Source: Roseivirga pacifica
GTDB lineage: Bacteria; Bacteroidota; Bacteroidia; Cytophagales; Cyclobacteriaceae
Assembly: GCF_900111145.1 (NCBI RefSeq)
Contig: NZ_FOIR01000002.1
Coordinates: 434,001-498,000 of the forward strand
Length of the DNA: 64,000 bases
Reading direction: 5' to 3'
Below the pieces are notes generated by a model, which worked only from the letters and a program-made list of their open reading frames with translations, searched no databases and was not told where the DNA came from. The position numbers and the translations under genes were made by a program. This document shows positions 26,240 to 35,553 of this stretch, piece by piece. Positions within the stretch are counted from its first letter, which is position 1. Each line of letters begins with the position of its first letter.

Positions 26240-26932
26240 ATGAGTTTGAAAGTAATTGGAGTTGGAGGACCGCGAACTGGTACTGCCTCGCTTAAAATGG
26301 CGCTGGAGCAACTGGGCTTCGGCAAGTGCTATCACATGGAGTGGGTTTTTAATCACACAGAAGATGTAGCTTATTGGAAAGAATTATATGAAACAGGCAC
26401 CACAGACTTCGAAAGGTTATTCGATGGTTTTCAAAGCACTGTAGACTTCCCTGGCTACCTTAATTATCAAGCTTTTCTTAAACAATACCCTGAGGCTAAG
26501 TTTATACTTTCGGAACGTGACCCTGAGGCATGGTATGAAAGTGCACTAAACACGGTTTTTAGCGTAACGCCACAAACTTTTGGGCAAAAACTTGGCATGA
26601 TGAAGAAAATGCTGTTTTCTAAGAAGTTCCGAGATATGTCGAAGGCATTTTTATTGGTTGAAAAGTATTTATGGAAAGGGCTATACGAGGGACGCTTTAA
26701 AGATAAAGCCTTTGCATTAAACCGCTACCAAGGCACCAACGAAGACATTATTAAGACAATTCCTGCTTCACAACTGTTAAGGTTTAACCCCGCTGATGGC
26801 TGGGAACCATTGTGCGAGTTTTTGGGAGTTGCAGTACCAAATGAGCCCTTCCCTTATAAGAATAAGAGGAAGGACTTTAAAGAACAACTAAATAAAATGC
26901 TTAATACTGGTGAAGCGCTTGTGCTGAAATAG
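26240..26932 (+). CDS. sulfotransferase family protein
   Basis: A 230-residue cytosolic P-loop-like protein of the sulfotransferase superfamily. The N-terminal GVGGPRTGTASLKMALEQLG (7-26) is the PAPS 5'-phosphosulfate-binding loop form of the family. FILSERDPEAWYESALNT (about 92-109) corresponds to the 3'-phosphate-binding segment with Arg and Ser. It would transfer sulfate from PAPS to a small molecule or sugar. Its last 32 bp overlap the 3' end of the convergent arylsulfotransferase gene. Confidence 0.85.
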   Translation: MSLKVIGVGGPRTGTASLKMALEQLGFGKCYHMEWVFNHTEDVAYWKELYETGTTDFERLFDGFQSTVDFPGYLNYQAFLKQYPEAKFILSERDPEAWYESALNTVFSVTPQTFGQKLGMMKKMLFSKKFRDMSKAFLLVEKYLWKGLYEGRFKDKAFALNRYQGTNEDIIKTIPASQLLRFNPADGWEPLCEFLGVAVPNEPFPYKNKRKDFKEQLNKMLNTGEALVLK

Positions 26933-28562
26933 TTGACTTGCTCGAGGTTGCGATTTCCTTGCCCTGACCATCGTCATAAAGGTTGTAACGCTGGCCTCGA
27001 TAAACCAAATCGAACTGAGCCCAAGCTTGTTCTCCAGTTCCTTTTGCGTCTTTGAAGTAGATTTCTGCTTCAAAGACTACCTCATTTTTAGGGTATGTAA
27101 TTTCAATTAACTTAGCATGAGCCGGCTCATCTGAAAGCCGAATATTGCCAGAGGTAATTAATCTATTGCCATTTGCGAGTACATCCACATCACTTGTAAT
27201 TGGAGAAAACATTTCTAATCCTCTTTCCTTTCCATATTGCCAAACCTGCTGAATAGTCCTTTTTTCATCGTCAATTTTGTACTCAACAGCTCTTGAATAG
27301 GTAGGCTTTTCAGCAAAATCTCTAGACATGCCATTATCGAATATCAGTAAGTTGCCGTTGGGTAAAATATTCATGGAGTGCTGTCCAGTATTCCAACTAA
27401 AATCATCGGTGCTTTCAATACCAAACTGAACATTCTCTGGCAAAGGCTTCCCCTCACTATCCAGTGCTGTAAGTAAAAACGGTTCGGTAGGATTTCCCTG
27501 TCCGGTTCTTCCGGCCCTTCCCCACCGGGCGTGAGGTGCCATAATCCACTTAAGCGATTTATCCGCACCCATTTTCACCACCCCTTGGCTACGGCCAGAA
27601 GCAATGATAGAACCATCCTTTGGATCTTTAGCAATACCATTTAGGTGAAACCAATCTGCCATAAAATCGAGGCTATAACCAGGATTAAAAACTATTCTAT
27701 CAATATCTAAGTACTCTCCTATGTCCCAATAGTTCACAGGTTGGTTGGCTGCTAGATCCCACTCCAAAACATGGTCGAACCTAGTAACTACTCGCCTACC
27801 ATCAGCCCTAACTACATCTGCTCCCTTGCGAGTCCCTCCCATTAGCAAATTGCCGTTGTCGGCCTCCATTACGTGGTGGTTGCCCGCAAAACTGGTCATT
27901 TGCTTTTTGCTAACCTGCCTTCCTAGGTCGTCTAACTCGTAAATATCATCCCAATCTAAATAGAGCCAATTGCCACGCTTATTTCTAAGTGCGCTGTAGG
28001 TTATCTGGCCTGTGCTGCTCATATCCATGTACCATCGAACTGCTCCATTATCATCGAACATCATGGTATATGAATGAAATTTACCATTGTTTGCGACCAG
28101 CATCTCAATTAAATGCAGTCCCTCTTCCATCTTGTTTTTTTCAAGCTTGGTAATATTTATACTTGGTAAAAAATCAGGAAGTGGTGCAGTTTGTATTGAA
28201 AAGTCTTTGGTAACAGATGCACCAGCCTCTGTTGTTAGCGTTAGCTTAACACTATTGAGTTTGTTTGGGTACAAACCTAAAATGGGGACACTATGGATTG
28301 TATTGTAGGTGTCAAAGGTCTTGGATATAGATATATCGCCCGCTATCTCCAAACTCACAGCCACAGGCTCGGTGGTGGTAAATGAAGTTAAGGCACCTAA
28401 CGGAGACCTTTCATATGGGTTCAGCGTAAGCGCTAAGTCGCCTTTAACTAGCTCATCGAATGTTTTGGGAGCGGTACCGCAGCCAGACAACACAAGCAGA
28501 ACAGCAAAAAAAGCACCAACCTGCTGCAGCCCCTTCACAGACCAATTAATGTGTGTTTTCAT
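26901..28562 (-). CDS. arylsulfotransferase (ASST) family lipoprotein
   Basis: A 553-residue envelope protein. The signal peptide is type II with lipobox LSGC (Cys28 from the ATG at 28562; an ATG at 28574 is an alternative). An N-terminal beta-sandwich (about 35-130) is followed by a beta-propeller with repeated strands such as GNLLMGGTRKG, GQHSMNILPNGNLLIFDNG and NGNRLITSGN, the arrangement of PAPS-independent aryl-sulfate sulfotransferases. A candidate active-site His is in NTGQHSMNI. Its 3' end overlaps the convergent sulfotransferase gene by 32 bp. Confidence 0.82.
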   Translation of the reverse strand: MKTHINWSVKGLQQVGAFFAVLLVLSGCGTAPKTFDELVKGDLALTLNPYERSPLGALTSFTTTEPVAVSLEIAGDISISKTFDTYNTIHSVPILGLYPNKLNSVKLTLTTEAGASVTKDFSIQTAPLPDFLPSINITKLEKNKMEEGLHLIEMLVANNGKFHSYTMMFDDNGAVRWYMDMSSTGQITYSALRNKRGNWLYLDWDDIYELDDLGRQVSKKQMTSFAGNHHVMEADNGNLLMGGTRKGADVVRADGRRVVTRFDHVLEWDLAANQPVNYWDIGEYLDIDRIVFNPGYSLDFMADWFHLNGIAKDPKDGSIIASGRSQGVVKMGADKSLKWIMAPHARWGRAGRTGQGNPTEPFLLTALDSEGKPLPENVQFGIESTDDFSWNTGQHSMNILPNGNLLIFDNGMSRDFAEKPTYSRAVEYKIDDEKRTIQQVWQYGKERGLEMFSPITSDVDVLANGNRLITSGNIRLSDEPAHAKLIEITYPKNEVVFEAEIYFKDAKGTGEQAWAQFDLVYRGQRYNLYDDGQGKEIATSSKSTISAQALHQY

Positions 28563-28574
28563 TACCTCAATCAT

Positions 28575-28882
28575 CGTTTAAAGAATATCGATTCAACCAA
28601 CTAAATATTTAATAGTTGGTCACTTAACAGACACCTCTGTTTAGCGCTACCCTTAGATGCCTTCACTCCCTTTTGGTTTACTGAACCATGCGGTTCTTAT
28701 GTCAGTGGAGAGACAGAAACATTACCGACCAAACACCCATTAATAATCAATGAATTACAAGCCGTTATCAGCACATTTATTTACATGAATGGAGTGTGAT
28801 AAATTCAAAAAATATTAAAAAATTATGGAGATATATTTAAACTATAATGCTCATATAGCTACTACATGCTCAAAGACTTAAT
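28575..28882. other. intergenic region with a palindrome upstream of the ASST gene
   Basis: No coding frame is supported between the arylsulfotransferase and M20 peptidase genes. Apart from the palindrome at 28596-28620, nothing structured stands out. The stretch near 28800-28860 is very A+T-rich. Confidence 0.5.
28596..28620. promoter_or_regulatory. palindrome upstream of the ASST gene, possible operator
   Basis: ACCAACTA and TAGTTGGT form a perfect 8-bp inverted repeat with a 9-nt A+T-rich spacer, 34 nt before the ATG at 28562. The symmetry and position suit a dimeric repressor or activator site. A hairpin role is less likely, as no T-tract follows. Confidence 0.4.
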
Positions 28883-30190
28883 TTACTTTGATACCTCTTT
28901 AAACAACCTATAAATCAACACAGCCGCTCTTTTCGACTGCTTTGGTAATGCTCTGAGGTCACCGGTTTCGTTAATCGTGTGATCGTCTTTTCCACTCATT
29001 CCCATGCCGTCTATGCCCATTTTAATGTACTCCGATGTGAAGGAGATATCGGCAGCTCCGGCATCTGCAGGATTAACAGGGCCTACTTCGCCATAACCCA
29101 AATCTTGACTCACTTTACTAAACTGACGCATAAGATCGTAATTGGCATCTTTTGGAGCGAATGGAGGGTAACCTTCGCTAAATTCTATCGTGGCTGAAGT
29201 CTTTGGAAGGTTTCTTGCTACAATGGCTTTCATTACCTTTTGTGCGTTCGTCAACTGCTCTGGAGATATACAGCGAATGTCGCCTGTTACGGTTACATCT
29301 TTAGAAACTACATTGTCTTTGCCATAAGCCGAACCACCGTTCTCGTTTTCATTATAGGTTACGGTAGTTCCTCCCAAAATCATTCCTGGGTTAAAAGTCA
29401 AAAACTCCTCTTTCGATAATTCTTCATAGAATTGATAAAGTATTCTAGATGCTTCGTAAATGGCACCAGCACCAACCTCGGGCTTAAACACCTGTGACGA
29501 ATGCGCTGCGTTACCGGTTACTGTCAACTTCCAGCCAGAAGAACTTCTGCGCGCTACATTTACTGTAGCTGGGTTACCATCGCCATTCTCAAAGCCTAAG
29601 GCAATATCTGCCCACTTGGCGGCTTCCACCAACTCTGCTTTAGAGGCAGAAAGCGGGCTTCCACTTAGCTCCTCATCTCCAGTCATAATCACACCGATAT
29701 TCATATCCTTTAGCAAGCCTTGGGCATGCAATGCCGAGAGCGCCTGTAAAATAATCACGTCCCCACCCTTCATATCGGCAATACCCGGACCAGCAACCGT
29801 ATGATCATCAATCTGTCGCCATTCCTGATTTGGACTGTCTGGTTCAAAAACAGTATCCAAATGACCTATCATTAAAATCTTAGGGCCTTTTCCTCCTTCG
29901 ATTTTCGCCATTAGGTGTCCGGCACGATTAAATTCACTACCCTCTTCCCAAATCACGTCCATTCCCAATGCTTCAAACTTTGGAGCCAGTACATCGGCCA
30001 CAGCCTTTACTCCTTCAAAGTTCATTGTGCCACTGTTTATGTTCACAATTTGCTTTAAGAGCGCTAAGGCATCATTATTATTAGCATCTACCCATTCCGC
30101 AAGTTTTTTCTCGGTTCTATCTAACTGAGCAAAAGCAAATGGTGAGGTAAAAACAAACAGGGTAACTAGTAGGAATAATCGGTTTTTCAT
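28883..30190 (-). CDS. M20 family metallopeptidase (glutamate carboxypeptidase-like), exported
   Basis: A 435-residue zinc exopeptidase. A signal peptide covers about residues 1-21 (FVFTSPFAFAQ). Metal ligands are H110 and D112 in MIGHLDTVF, D139 in GIADMKGGD, and E173/E174 in TGDEELSG. The dimerisation domain lies at about 210-330. The closest described type is the CPG2-like carboxypeptidase that releases C-terminal glutamate. I chose ATG 30190, because it begins a standard signal peptide; an in-frame start 24 codons upstream (30262) would bury it. Confidence 0.9.
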   Translation of the reverse strand: MKNRLFLLVTLFVFTSPFAFAQLDRTEKKLAEWVDANNNDALALLKQIVNINSGTMNFEGVKAVADVLAPKFEALGMDVIWEEGSEFNRAGHLMAKIEGGKGPKILMIGHLDTVFEPDSPNQEWRQIDDHTVAGPGIADMKGGDVIILQALSALHAQGLLKDMNIGVIMTGDEELSGSPLSASKAELVEAAKWADIALGFENGDGNPATVNVARRSSSGWKLTVTGNAAHSSQVFKPEVGAGAIYEASRILYQFYEELSKEEFLTFNPGMILGGTTVTYNENENGGSAYGKDNVVSKDVTVTGDIRCISPEQLTNAQKVMKAIVARNLPKTSATIEFSEGYPPFAPKDANYDLMRQFSKVSQDLGYGEVGPVNPADAGAADISFTSEYIKMGIDGMGMSGKDDHTINETGDLRALPKQSKRAAVLIYRLFKEVSK

Positions 30191-30250
30191 AGTCAGTAAT
30201 TTGCTCAATGATACACAAGTATTTGCTTTGGGCAAACCCCAAAAAACAGA

Positions 30251-30276
30251 AAAGGTAGCCAAACCTGACTACCTTT
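30251..30276 (-). terminator. terminator after the small acidic protein gene
   Basis: AAAGGTAG (30251-30258) and CTACCTTT (30269-30276) form a perfect 8-bp stem with a 10-nt loop. On the minus strand it is followed by TCTGTTTTTT. It separates the gene at 30301-30723 from the M20 peptidase gene. Confidence 0.75.
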
Positions 30277-30300
30277 CAATCTATCTTAATTGCTTTTCAA

Positions 30301-30723
30301 TTACTTGGCCATCCAAATGGTTTGTTTGGCAGCATCGCCTACTGTAACCACAAGCCTTGTTGGGCCAGGCACAAGGGCAATGTACACTTCTTGGTCAGGA
30401 AATTTATCCGACTCAATCGGAATACCTTCACGGTATTCAATATCGTATCCCGGTCTGCCTTGGTTATCTTTTTGCTTTCTCACATAGTGCTTAGCAATAT
30501 ATGCAGTTGGCAAAAGCACATCATTATCTGGGCACAAATTGTCATAAGCCTCGGCAATAGCATCTTCCAACTCATCACCAAAGTCTTCCATCAATTGGTC
30601 TTCTAGGTCATGCAGCTCTTCTTCCACATCGTCATACTGCTCATCGCTATAATCCATGCTGTCCAATTTGGTTACTAGCTCTGCAATTTTTGCGAAATCC
30701 TCGTTTAACTTGTCTACGTCCAT
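30301..30723 (-). CDS. hypothetical small acidic protein
   Basis: A 140-residue cytosolic protein from the ATG at 30723, which has an AAGAAGAA stretch upstream; an in-frame ATG 18 codons earlier (30777) is less likely. Residues about 1-65 are strongly acidic and helical (repeated Asp/Glu in heptad-like order), suggesting a coiled-coil or charged partner-binding region. Residues 66-140 look like a small beta fold (YIALVPGPTRLVVTVGD). I recognise no family. It has its own terminator. Confidence 0.7.
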   Translation of the reverse strand: MDVDKLNEDFAKIAELVTKLDSMDYSDEQYDDVEEELHDLEDQLMEDFGDELEDAIAEAYDNLCPDNDVLLPTAYIAKHYVRKQKDNQGRPGYDIEYREGIPIESDKFPDQEVYIALVPGPTRLVVTVGDAAKQTIWMAK

Positions 30724-30896
30724 AAATTCTTCTTTGAAGCCCTGATTTGACTTACTTTTATAAAATTCGAGCCACAAATTAGGCCACTTCGATTTAAAAA
30801 GACAAGCATATTGAAGATAAGCCTCTGTTAAGCGTTGGAATAATTCTTAATAGCTTAAATACACACAGAAATATTTCCAGCTTCTGAACAGACGCT

Positions 30897-30904
30897 TATT
30901 TTTG
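30897..30904 (+). promoter_or_regulatory. -7 promoter element of the pgm operon
   Basis: TATTTTTG matches TAnnTTTG and lies 76 nt before the pgm start. No clear -33 TTG was found at the expected distance. Confidence 0.4.
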
Positions 30905-30980
30905 TGAATTATTCACGCCCAGCAAACGGTTTGAATTAACTTAGTATAAACTTACCAACTTATAATAATCGACACCTCTT

Positions 30981-32699
30981 ATGATTGATCAGCAAATTCA
31001 GGAAAAAGTAGACCTATGGTTGAATAGTGCCATAGATGAAGAAAGCAAAGCTGCAATTAAAAACATGTCTGAAGATGAATTGGCAGACGCTTTTTACAAA
31101 GACTTGGAATTTGGAACAGGCGGCCTTAGAGGTGTTATGGGCGTTGGCTCTAACCGTATGAACAAATATACGGTAGGCATGGCCACGCAAGGCCTAGCCA
31201 ATTATCTTAAAAAGACTTTTACTGGCGAAGCGATAAGCGTTGCCATAGCTCACGATAGCCGTAACAATAGCCGCTTTTTCGCTGAAACCACGGCTGCCGT
31301 ATTCTCGGCAAACGGCATTAAAGTGTACCTTTTTGAAGCATTAAGACCAACCCCAGAACTATCTTATGCCATTCGCCAACTAGGCTGTAAGAGTGGCGTG
31401 GTACTTACAGCTTCTCACAACCCAAAAGAATACAATGGCTACAAAGCTTACTGGGACGATGGTGCGCAGGTAATCGCTCCTCACGACAAAAACATCATTA
31501 CTGAAGTACAGGCAATCTCTGGTGTTGAGGCGATCAATTTTAAGCAAAACGATGACTTGATCGAGCCTATTGGCAGAGCAATTGATGAAAAGTATATTCA
31601 AGAGATTCTAAACCTCACATTGGCACAAGATGCCGTTGATGCCCAAAGCGACCTTAAAATTGTCTTCTCTCCTATTCATGGTACTTCTATTACCCTTGTG
31701 CCAGAAGTATTGGACAGAAAAGGCTTTAAAAATGTAACGGTTGTTGAAGAGCAGGCCGAACCAAACGGCAACTTCCCAACGGTGGTTTATCCTAACCCAG
31801 AGGAGAAAGAAGCCATGACCATGGCACTTAATAAAGCCAAAGAAATTGATGCCGACTTGATTATGGCAACCGATCCGGATGCCGACCGTGTAGGTATTGC
31901 TGCTAAAAACAAGCATGGCGAGTTTGAACTATTGAATGGAAACCAAGCAGCCACACTTCTTATCTACTTCTTACTTAAAAAGTGGGAAGAAAACGGCAAA
32001 CTCACTGGTAAACAAATGATTGTAAAAACCATTGTAACCAGTGACATTTTAGATAAAATGGCCGAAAGCTTTGGTGTAGACTGCCCAAGTACTTTAACTG
32101 GCTTTAAATTTATAGCGGCACACATTAAGGCTACCGAAGGTGAGAAAGAGTTTATTGGTGGTGGCGAAGAAAGCTACGGTTATATGATCAGCGATTTTGT
32201 TCGCGATAAGGACGCCATTGCCTCGTGCGCCATGTTAGCCGAAATGACAGCCTGGGCTAAGAACCAAGGCCTTTCTGTGTTCGATCTACTGGCAGAAATT
32301 TATGCGCAGTACGGTTTCTTCTTGGAAAAACTTATTTCTATTACCAAAAAAGGGATGCAAGGAGCCCAAGAAATTCAGGATATGATGGCTGGATTTAGAG
32401 CCGATCCTCCTAAAACCATAACTGGCAGCCCAGTAACCCATCTTTACGATTACAACAGCTCTGAAAGTACAGACTTAACCAGCGGCACAAAAAGTAAAAT
32501 AAACCTTCCTAAATCGAACGTACTGCAGTTTGTTACGGCCGATGGATCGAAAATTTCTGCTAGACCGTCTGGTACAGAACCGAAAATCAAGTTTTACATT
32601 AGCGTCAATTCAAGACTCTCCTCTAAAGCTGACTACGATAATGTAAAAGCTTCGTTAGAAGCTAAGATTGATGCAATACAACAAGATTTGAAGTTATGA
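30981..32699 (+). CDS. phosphoglucomutase/phosphomannomutase family protein
   Basis: A 572-residue alpha-D-phosphohexomutase interconverting hexose 1- and 6-phosphates. The phosphoserine motif is TASHNP (143-148, S145), the Mg loop is DPDADRVGI, the sugar-recognition loop is GGGEESYGY, and the phosphate-binding loop RPSGTEPKIKFY is near the C-terminus. The length and order match the PGM2-like group of Bacteroidota. The stop overlaps the DinB-family start by 4 bp. Sharing an operon with murB suggests a supply of sugar phosphates for the envelope. Confidence 0.93.
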   Translation: MIDQQIQEKVDLWLNSAIDEESKAAIKNMSEDELADAFYKDLEFGTGGLRGVMGVGSNRMNKYTVGMATQGLANYLKKTFTGEAISVAIAHDSRNNSRFFAETTAAVFSANGIKVYLFEALRPTPELSYAIRQLGCKSGVVLTASHNPKEYNGYKAYWDDGAQVIAPHDKNIITEVQAISGVEAINFKQNDDLIEPIGRAIDEKYIQEILNLTLAQDAVDAQSDLKIVFSPIHGTSITLVPEVLDRKGFKNVTVVEEQAEPNGNFPTVVYPNPEEKEAMTMALNKAKEIDADLIMATDPDADRVGIAAKNKHGEFELLNGNQAATLLIYFLLKKWEENGKLTGKQMIVKTIVTSDILDKMAESFGVDCPSTLTGFKFIAAHIKATEGEKEFIGGGEESYGYMISDFVRDKDAIASCAMLAEMTAWAKNQGLSVFDLLAEIYAQYGFFLEKLISITKKGMQGAQEIQDMMAGFRADPPKTITGSPVTHLYDYNSSESTDLTSGTKSKINLPKSNVLQFVTADGSKISARPSGTEPKIKFYISVNSRLSSKADYDNVKASLEAKIDAIQQDLKL

Positions 32700-33148
32700 G
32701 TTTGTCTACAGAAGGACTATCAGAGTTATTCAAAAGAGATTTAACCCGACTTTTAGACGAGGTTAAGGCTTACAAGAAAGAAGAAAACCTTTGGAAAATA
32801 GAAGGTGAAATTGCTAATACGGGAGGTAACCTCTGTCTCCACCTATGCGGTAACCTGAGGCACTTTGTGGCTGCCGTATTAGGCAACTCAGGCTATATTA
32901 GAAGAAGAGACGATGAGTTCAACCTAAAAGATATAAAACGTTCAGAGCTAGTTGATGAAGTAAAAACAACCCGAAAGGTGGTGCTCGAAACATTGGCAGA
33001 ACTTACTCCGGAGCAACTTCAAGAGACTTACCCTATAAATGTGTTTGGCTCGGAAATGTCTACGGAGTATTTCCTGATTCATCTTTACGGGCATCTGAAT
33101 TATCACCTAGGCCAAATTAATTACCACAGAAGACTACTCGATCAATAA
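32696..33148 (+). CDS. DinB family protein (DUF1572-like)
   Basis: A 150-residue four-helix-bundle protein of the DinB/YfiT group. The metal-binding His residues are likely H49 in LCLHLCGNL and H133/H137 in YGHLNYHLGQ. Family members are metal-dependent transferases that use thiols such as bacillithiol, but many have no known substrate. It is wedged between pgm and murB with overlapping start and stop codons on both sides (ATGA and TAATG), so it is tightly coupled to cell-wall precursor genes. Confidence 0.85.
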   Translation: MSLSTEGLSELFKRDLTRLLDEVKAYKKEENLWKIEGEIANTGGNLCLHLCGNLRHFVAAVLGNSGYIRRRDDEFNLKDIKRSELVDEVKTTRKVVLETLAELTPEQLQETYPINVFGSEMSTEYFLIHLYGHLNYHLGQINYHRRLLDQ

Positions 33149-34161
33149 TGAGTGAATTCCTAACGGACTATTCCTTACAACCTTACAACACTTTTGGTTT
33201 AGATGTAAAGGCAAAATCTTTTGCCAGATTCAAAAGTTTAGAAACTTTAAAAGAAGGCCTTCAACTAGCTAAAAATCAGCCGATTTTAATACTTGGAGGT
33301 GGTAGCAACTTGCTATTCACCAAAGACTATGATGGCCTGGTGTTAAAGAATGAGTTGAAAGGAATAGACGTTATTCAAGAAGACGCAGAGCACTTTTATG
33401 TAGAAGCGCAGGCTGGTGAAAACTGGCACCAGTTTGTAATGCATTGTATTGCGAATAACTGGGCTGGCGTGGAAAATCTATCGCTTATTCCAGGCACTGT
33501 GGGCGCTGCCCCTATGCAAAATATTGGTGCTTATGGTGTGGAGATTATTCAGGTTTTCGATCACTTAAAGGCCATGGAAATTGCTACAGGTGAAATCCAT
33601 ACTTTCAATAAAGAAGATTGTCAATTCGGCTATAGAGAAAGTGTTTTCAAAAAGTCGCTCAAAGGCAAATATGTGATTACTTCTGGTTGCTTTAAATTAA
33701 AAAAGACACCGGATTTTAATACTTCATACGGAGCAATTGCACAAACATTGGAGGACATGGGCGTTACAGAATTGAGCATAAAAGCGGTTAGCGATGCGGT
33801 CATTCACATTCGTCAGACTAAACTCCCCGACCCTAAGGAAATTGGCAATTCTGGAAGCTTTTTTAAAAACCCAGAAGTTGACAAAATTGACTTCGAAGGT
33901 TTAAGAGCCGAGTTCCCTAGTATTCCAGGCTATCCACTACCAGATAACAAGGTTAAAATTCCGGCCGCCTGGTTAATCGATCAAGACGGATGGAAAGGCA
34001 AGACTTTTGGGCAAATTGGCGTGCATAAGAACCAACCTTTGGTGCTGGTAAATTATGGTGGAGGCAAGGGTGCCGACATTAAAGCACTGGCTTTTAAGAT
34101 TCAAGCCTCGGTAGCTACCAAATTTGGCATTGAGCTTACACCAGAAGTGAATATTGTTTAA
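33148..34161 (+). CDS. murB: UDP-N-acetylmuramate dehydrogenase
   Basis: A 337-residue FAD enzyme that reduces UDP-GlcNAc-enolpyruvate to UDP-MurNAc, the second committed step of peptidoglycan synthesis. FAD-binding motifs are GGGSNLL (50-56) and IPGTVGAAPMQNIGAYG (114-130). The catalytic set includes R163 in GYRES, S237 in NSGSFFKNP, and a C-terminal Glu in LTPEVNIV. The length and motifs fit the E. coli-type (long) enzyme. It is the last gene of the pgm operon. Confidence 0.95.
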   Translation: MSEFLTDYSLQPYNTFGLDVKAKSFARFKSLETLKEGLQLAKNQPILILGGGSNLLFTKDYDGLVLKNELKGIDVIQEDAEHFYVEAQAGENWHQFVMHCIANNWAGVENLSLIPGTVGAAPMQNIGAYGVEIIQVFDHLKAMEIATGEIHTFNKEDCQFGYRESVFKKSLKGKYVITSGCFKLKKTPDFNTSYGAIAQTLEDMGVTELSIKAVSDAVIHIRQTKLPDPKEIGNSGSFFKNPEVDKIDFEGLRAEFPSIPGYPLPDNKVKIPAAWLIDQDGWKGKTFGQIGVHKNQPLVLVNYGGGKGADIKALAFKIQASVATKFGIELTPEVNIV

Positions 34162-34206
34162 TAAGGCCTCAGAACTTCGTACATTTCGAGGTTCAAAAAC
34201 TACTCC

Positions 34207-35481
34207 ATGTCAAAAAGAACTCCTGCCTTAGGTTTTATCTTCATTACCGTTTTAATCGACATTATAGGTTTGGGTATCGTAATCCCAATATTTCCAGACC
34301 TATTTAAAGAGCTCGGTGGCCTCACTTATGGCGAAGCTGCTCGTGTAGGTGGCCGACTGGTTACAGTATATGCCGTAATGCAATTCATCTTCTCACCTAT
34401 TCTTGGTGGCTTGAGCGATAAATACGGCAGAAGACCCGTAATCCTTATTTCGTTAATAGGCTTGAGCATTGACTATATGTTCTTGGCCCTTGCTCCTACC
34501 ATCTCCCTGTTGTTTTTAGGTAGAATAATTGCTGGTATTTGTGGCGCCAGTTTCACCACCGCTTCTGCTTACATTGCTGATGTAAGCCCGCCAGAAAAAC
34601 GAGCAAAGAACTTTGGTTTACTAGGTGCGGCATTTGCCTTGGGCTTTATCATTGGTCCGGCCATAGGAGGTTTGCTGGGTGAATTTGGTTTGCGCGTGCC
34701 TTTCTTTGTAGCCGGTGGTTTAACATTGGTCAACTTTCTGTACGGATTGTTTGTGCTCCCAGAGTCACTTTCTAAACATGAAAGGAGACCATTTAGCTGG
34801 AAGCGCGCCAACCCGATTGGCTCACTGAGCCAACTCAAAAGAAACCCTATTATTTTAGGCTTGGCTACGGCATTCTTCTTCATTTACATTGCGGGGCATT
34901 CGGTGCAAACCAACTGGTCTTACTTTGGTGCCGAAGTGTTCGATTGGGAGCCAAAAGACATTGGCGTATCATTAGCGGTTGTTGGGGTAATGGTAGCAGC
35001 AGTTCAAGGAGGACTTATTGGTGTAGCTACAAAAAAACTAGGCGTTAAAAAAACAGCATATTTAGGGCTTTTCTTCAATATGCTGGGCTTGATACTCTTC
35101 TCAATAACCAAAGAAGTTTGGATGCTTTACACTTTTTTAGCGGTCTACGTATTGGGCGGTTTGGCCACACCAACCATTCAAGGCATTATGTCATCACAAT
35201 TGCCAAATAACGAACAAGGAGAGCTGCAAGGAGGACTAACGAGTCTAATGAGTTTGGCCGCGATCTTTGGTCCGATCATTATGACCGAAACCTTCTTTTA
35301 CTTTACTGAGGGGGGCGGAAGCACCGAGCATTACTTCCCTGGTGCCGCTTTTGCACTTGGCGCAGTTTTCTCAGCTATTTGCTTCTTTTTGGTGTTTAGG
35401 GTATTGCAGAAAACGGATAACAGCTCGTTACCGAATCCAGAAAAGGACAAAACAGTTGTGGCTGAACCAACTACAGAATAA
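34207..35481 (+). CDS. MFS transporter, DHA1/TetA-like
   Basis: A 424-residue membrane protein with twelve predicted helices. Family motifs are the first helix [21 protein letters not shown], motif [12 protein letters not shown] (about 76-86), and the motif C-like [12 protein letters not shown] at about residue 150. TetA-type DHA1 members are proton-driven drug exporters, but many chromosomal homologues have other substrates, so tetracycline resistance is not implied. The 45-nt gap after murB leaves open whether it is co-transcribed. Confidence 0.9.
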   Translation: MSKRTPALGFIFITVLIDIIGLGIVIPIFPDLFKELGGLTYGEAARVGGRLVTVYAVMQFIFSPILGGLSDKYGRRPVILISLIGLSIDYMFLALAPTISLLFLGRIIAGICGASFTTASAYIADVSPPEKRAKNFGLLGAAFALGFIIGPAIGGLLGEFGLRVPFFVAGGLTLVNFLYGLFVLPESLSKHERRPFSWKRANPIGSLSQLKRNPIILGLATAFFFIYIAGHSVQTNWSYFGAEVFDWEPKDIGVSLAVVGVMVAAVQGGLIGVATKKLGVKKTAYLGLFFNMLGLILFSITKEVWMLYTFLAVYVLGGLATPTIQGIMSSQLPNNEQGELQGGLTSLMSLAAIFGPIIMTETFFYFTEGGGSTEHYFPGAAFALGAVFSAICFFLVFRVLQKTDNSSLPNPEKDKTVVAEPTTE

Positions 35482-35553
35482 CTTGTTTAGCATAATGTTC
35501 TGATTTTCTTAACTAAACGAACACCTTATATTTAATACTTAAAAACTAGCCAA

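Noticed and set aside
30191-30262. 24-codon extension of the M20 peptidase
   Set aside because: It would bury a normal signal peptide that starts at ATG 30190.
34207-35481. Tetracycline resistance gene
   Set aside because: Only family-level resemblance to TetA; many chromosomal DHA1 exporters share these motifs and no resistance context exists.
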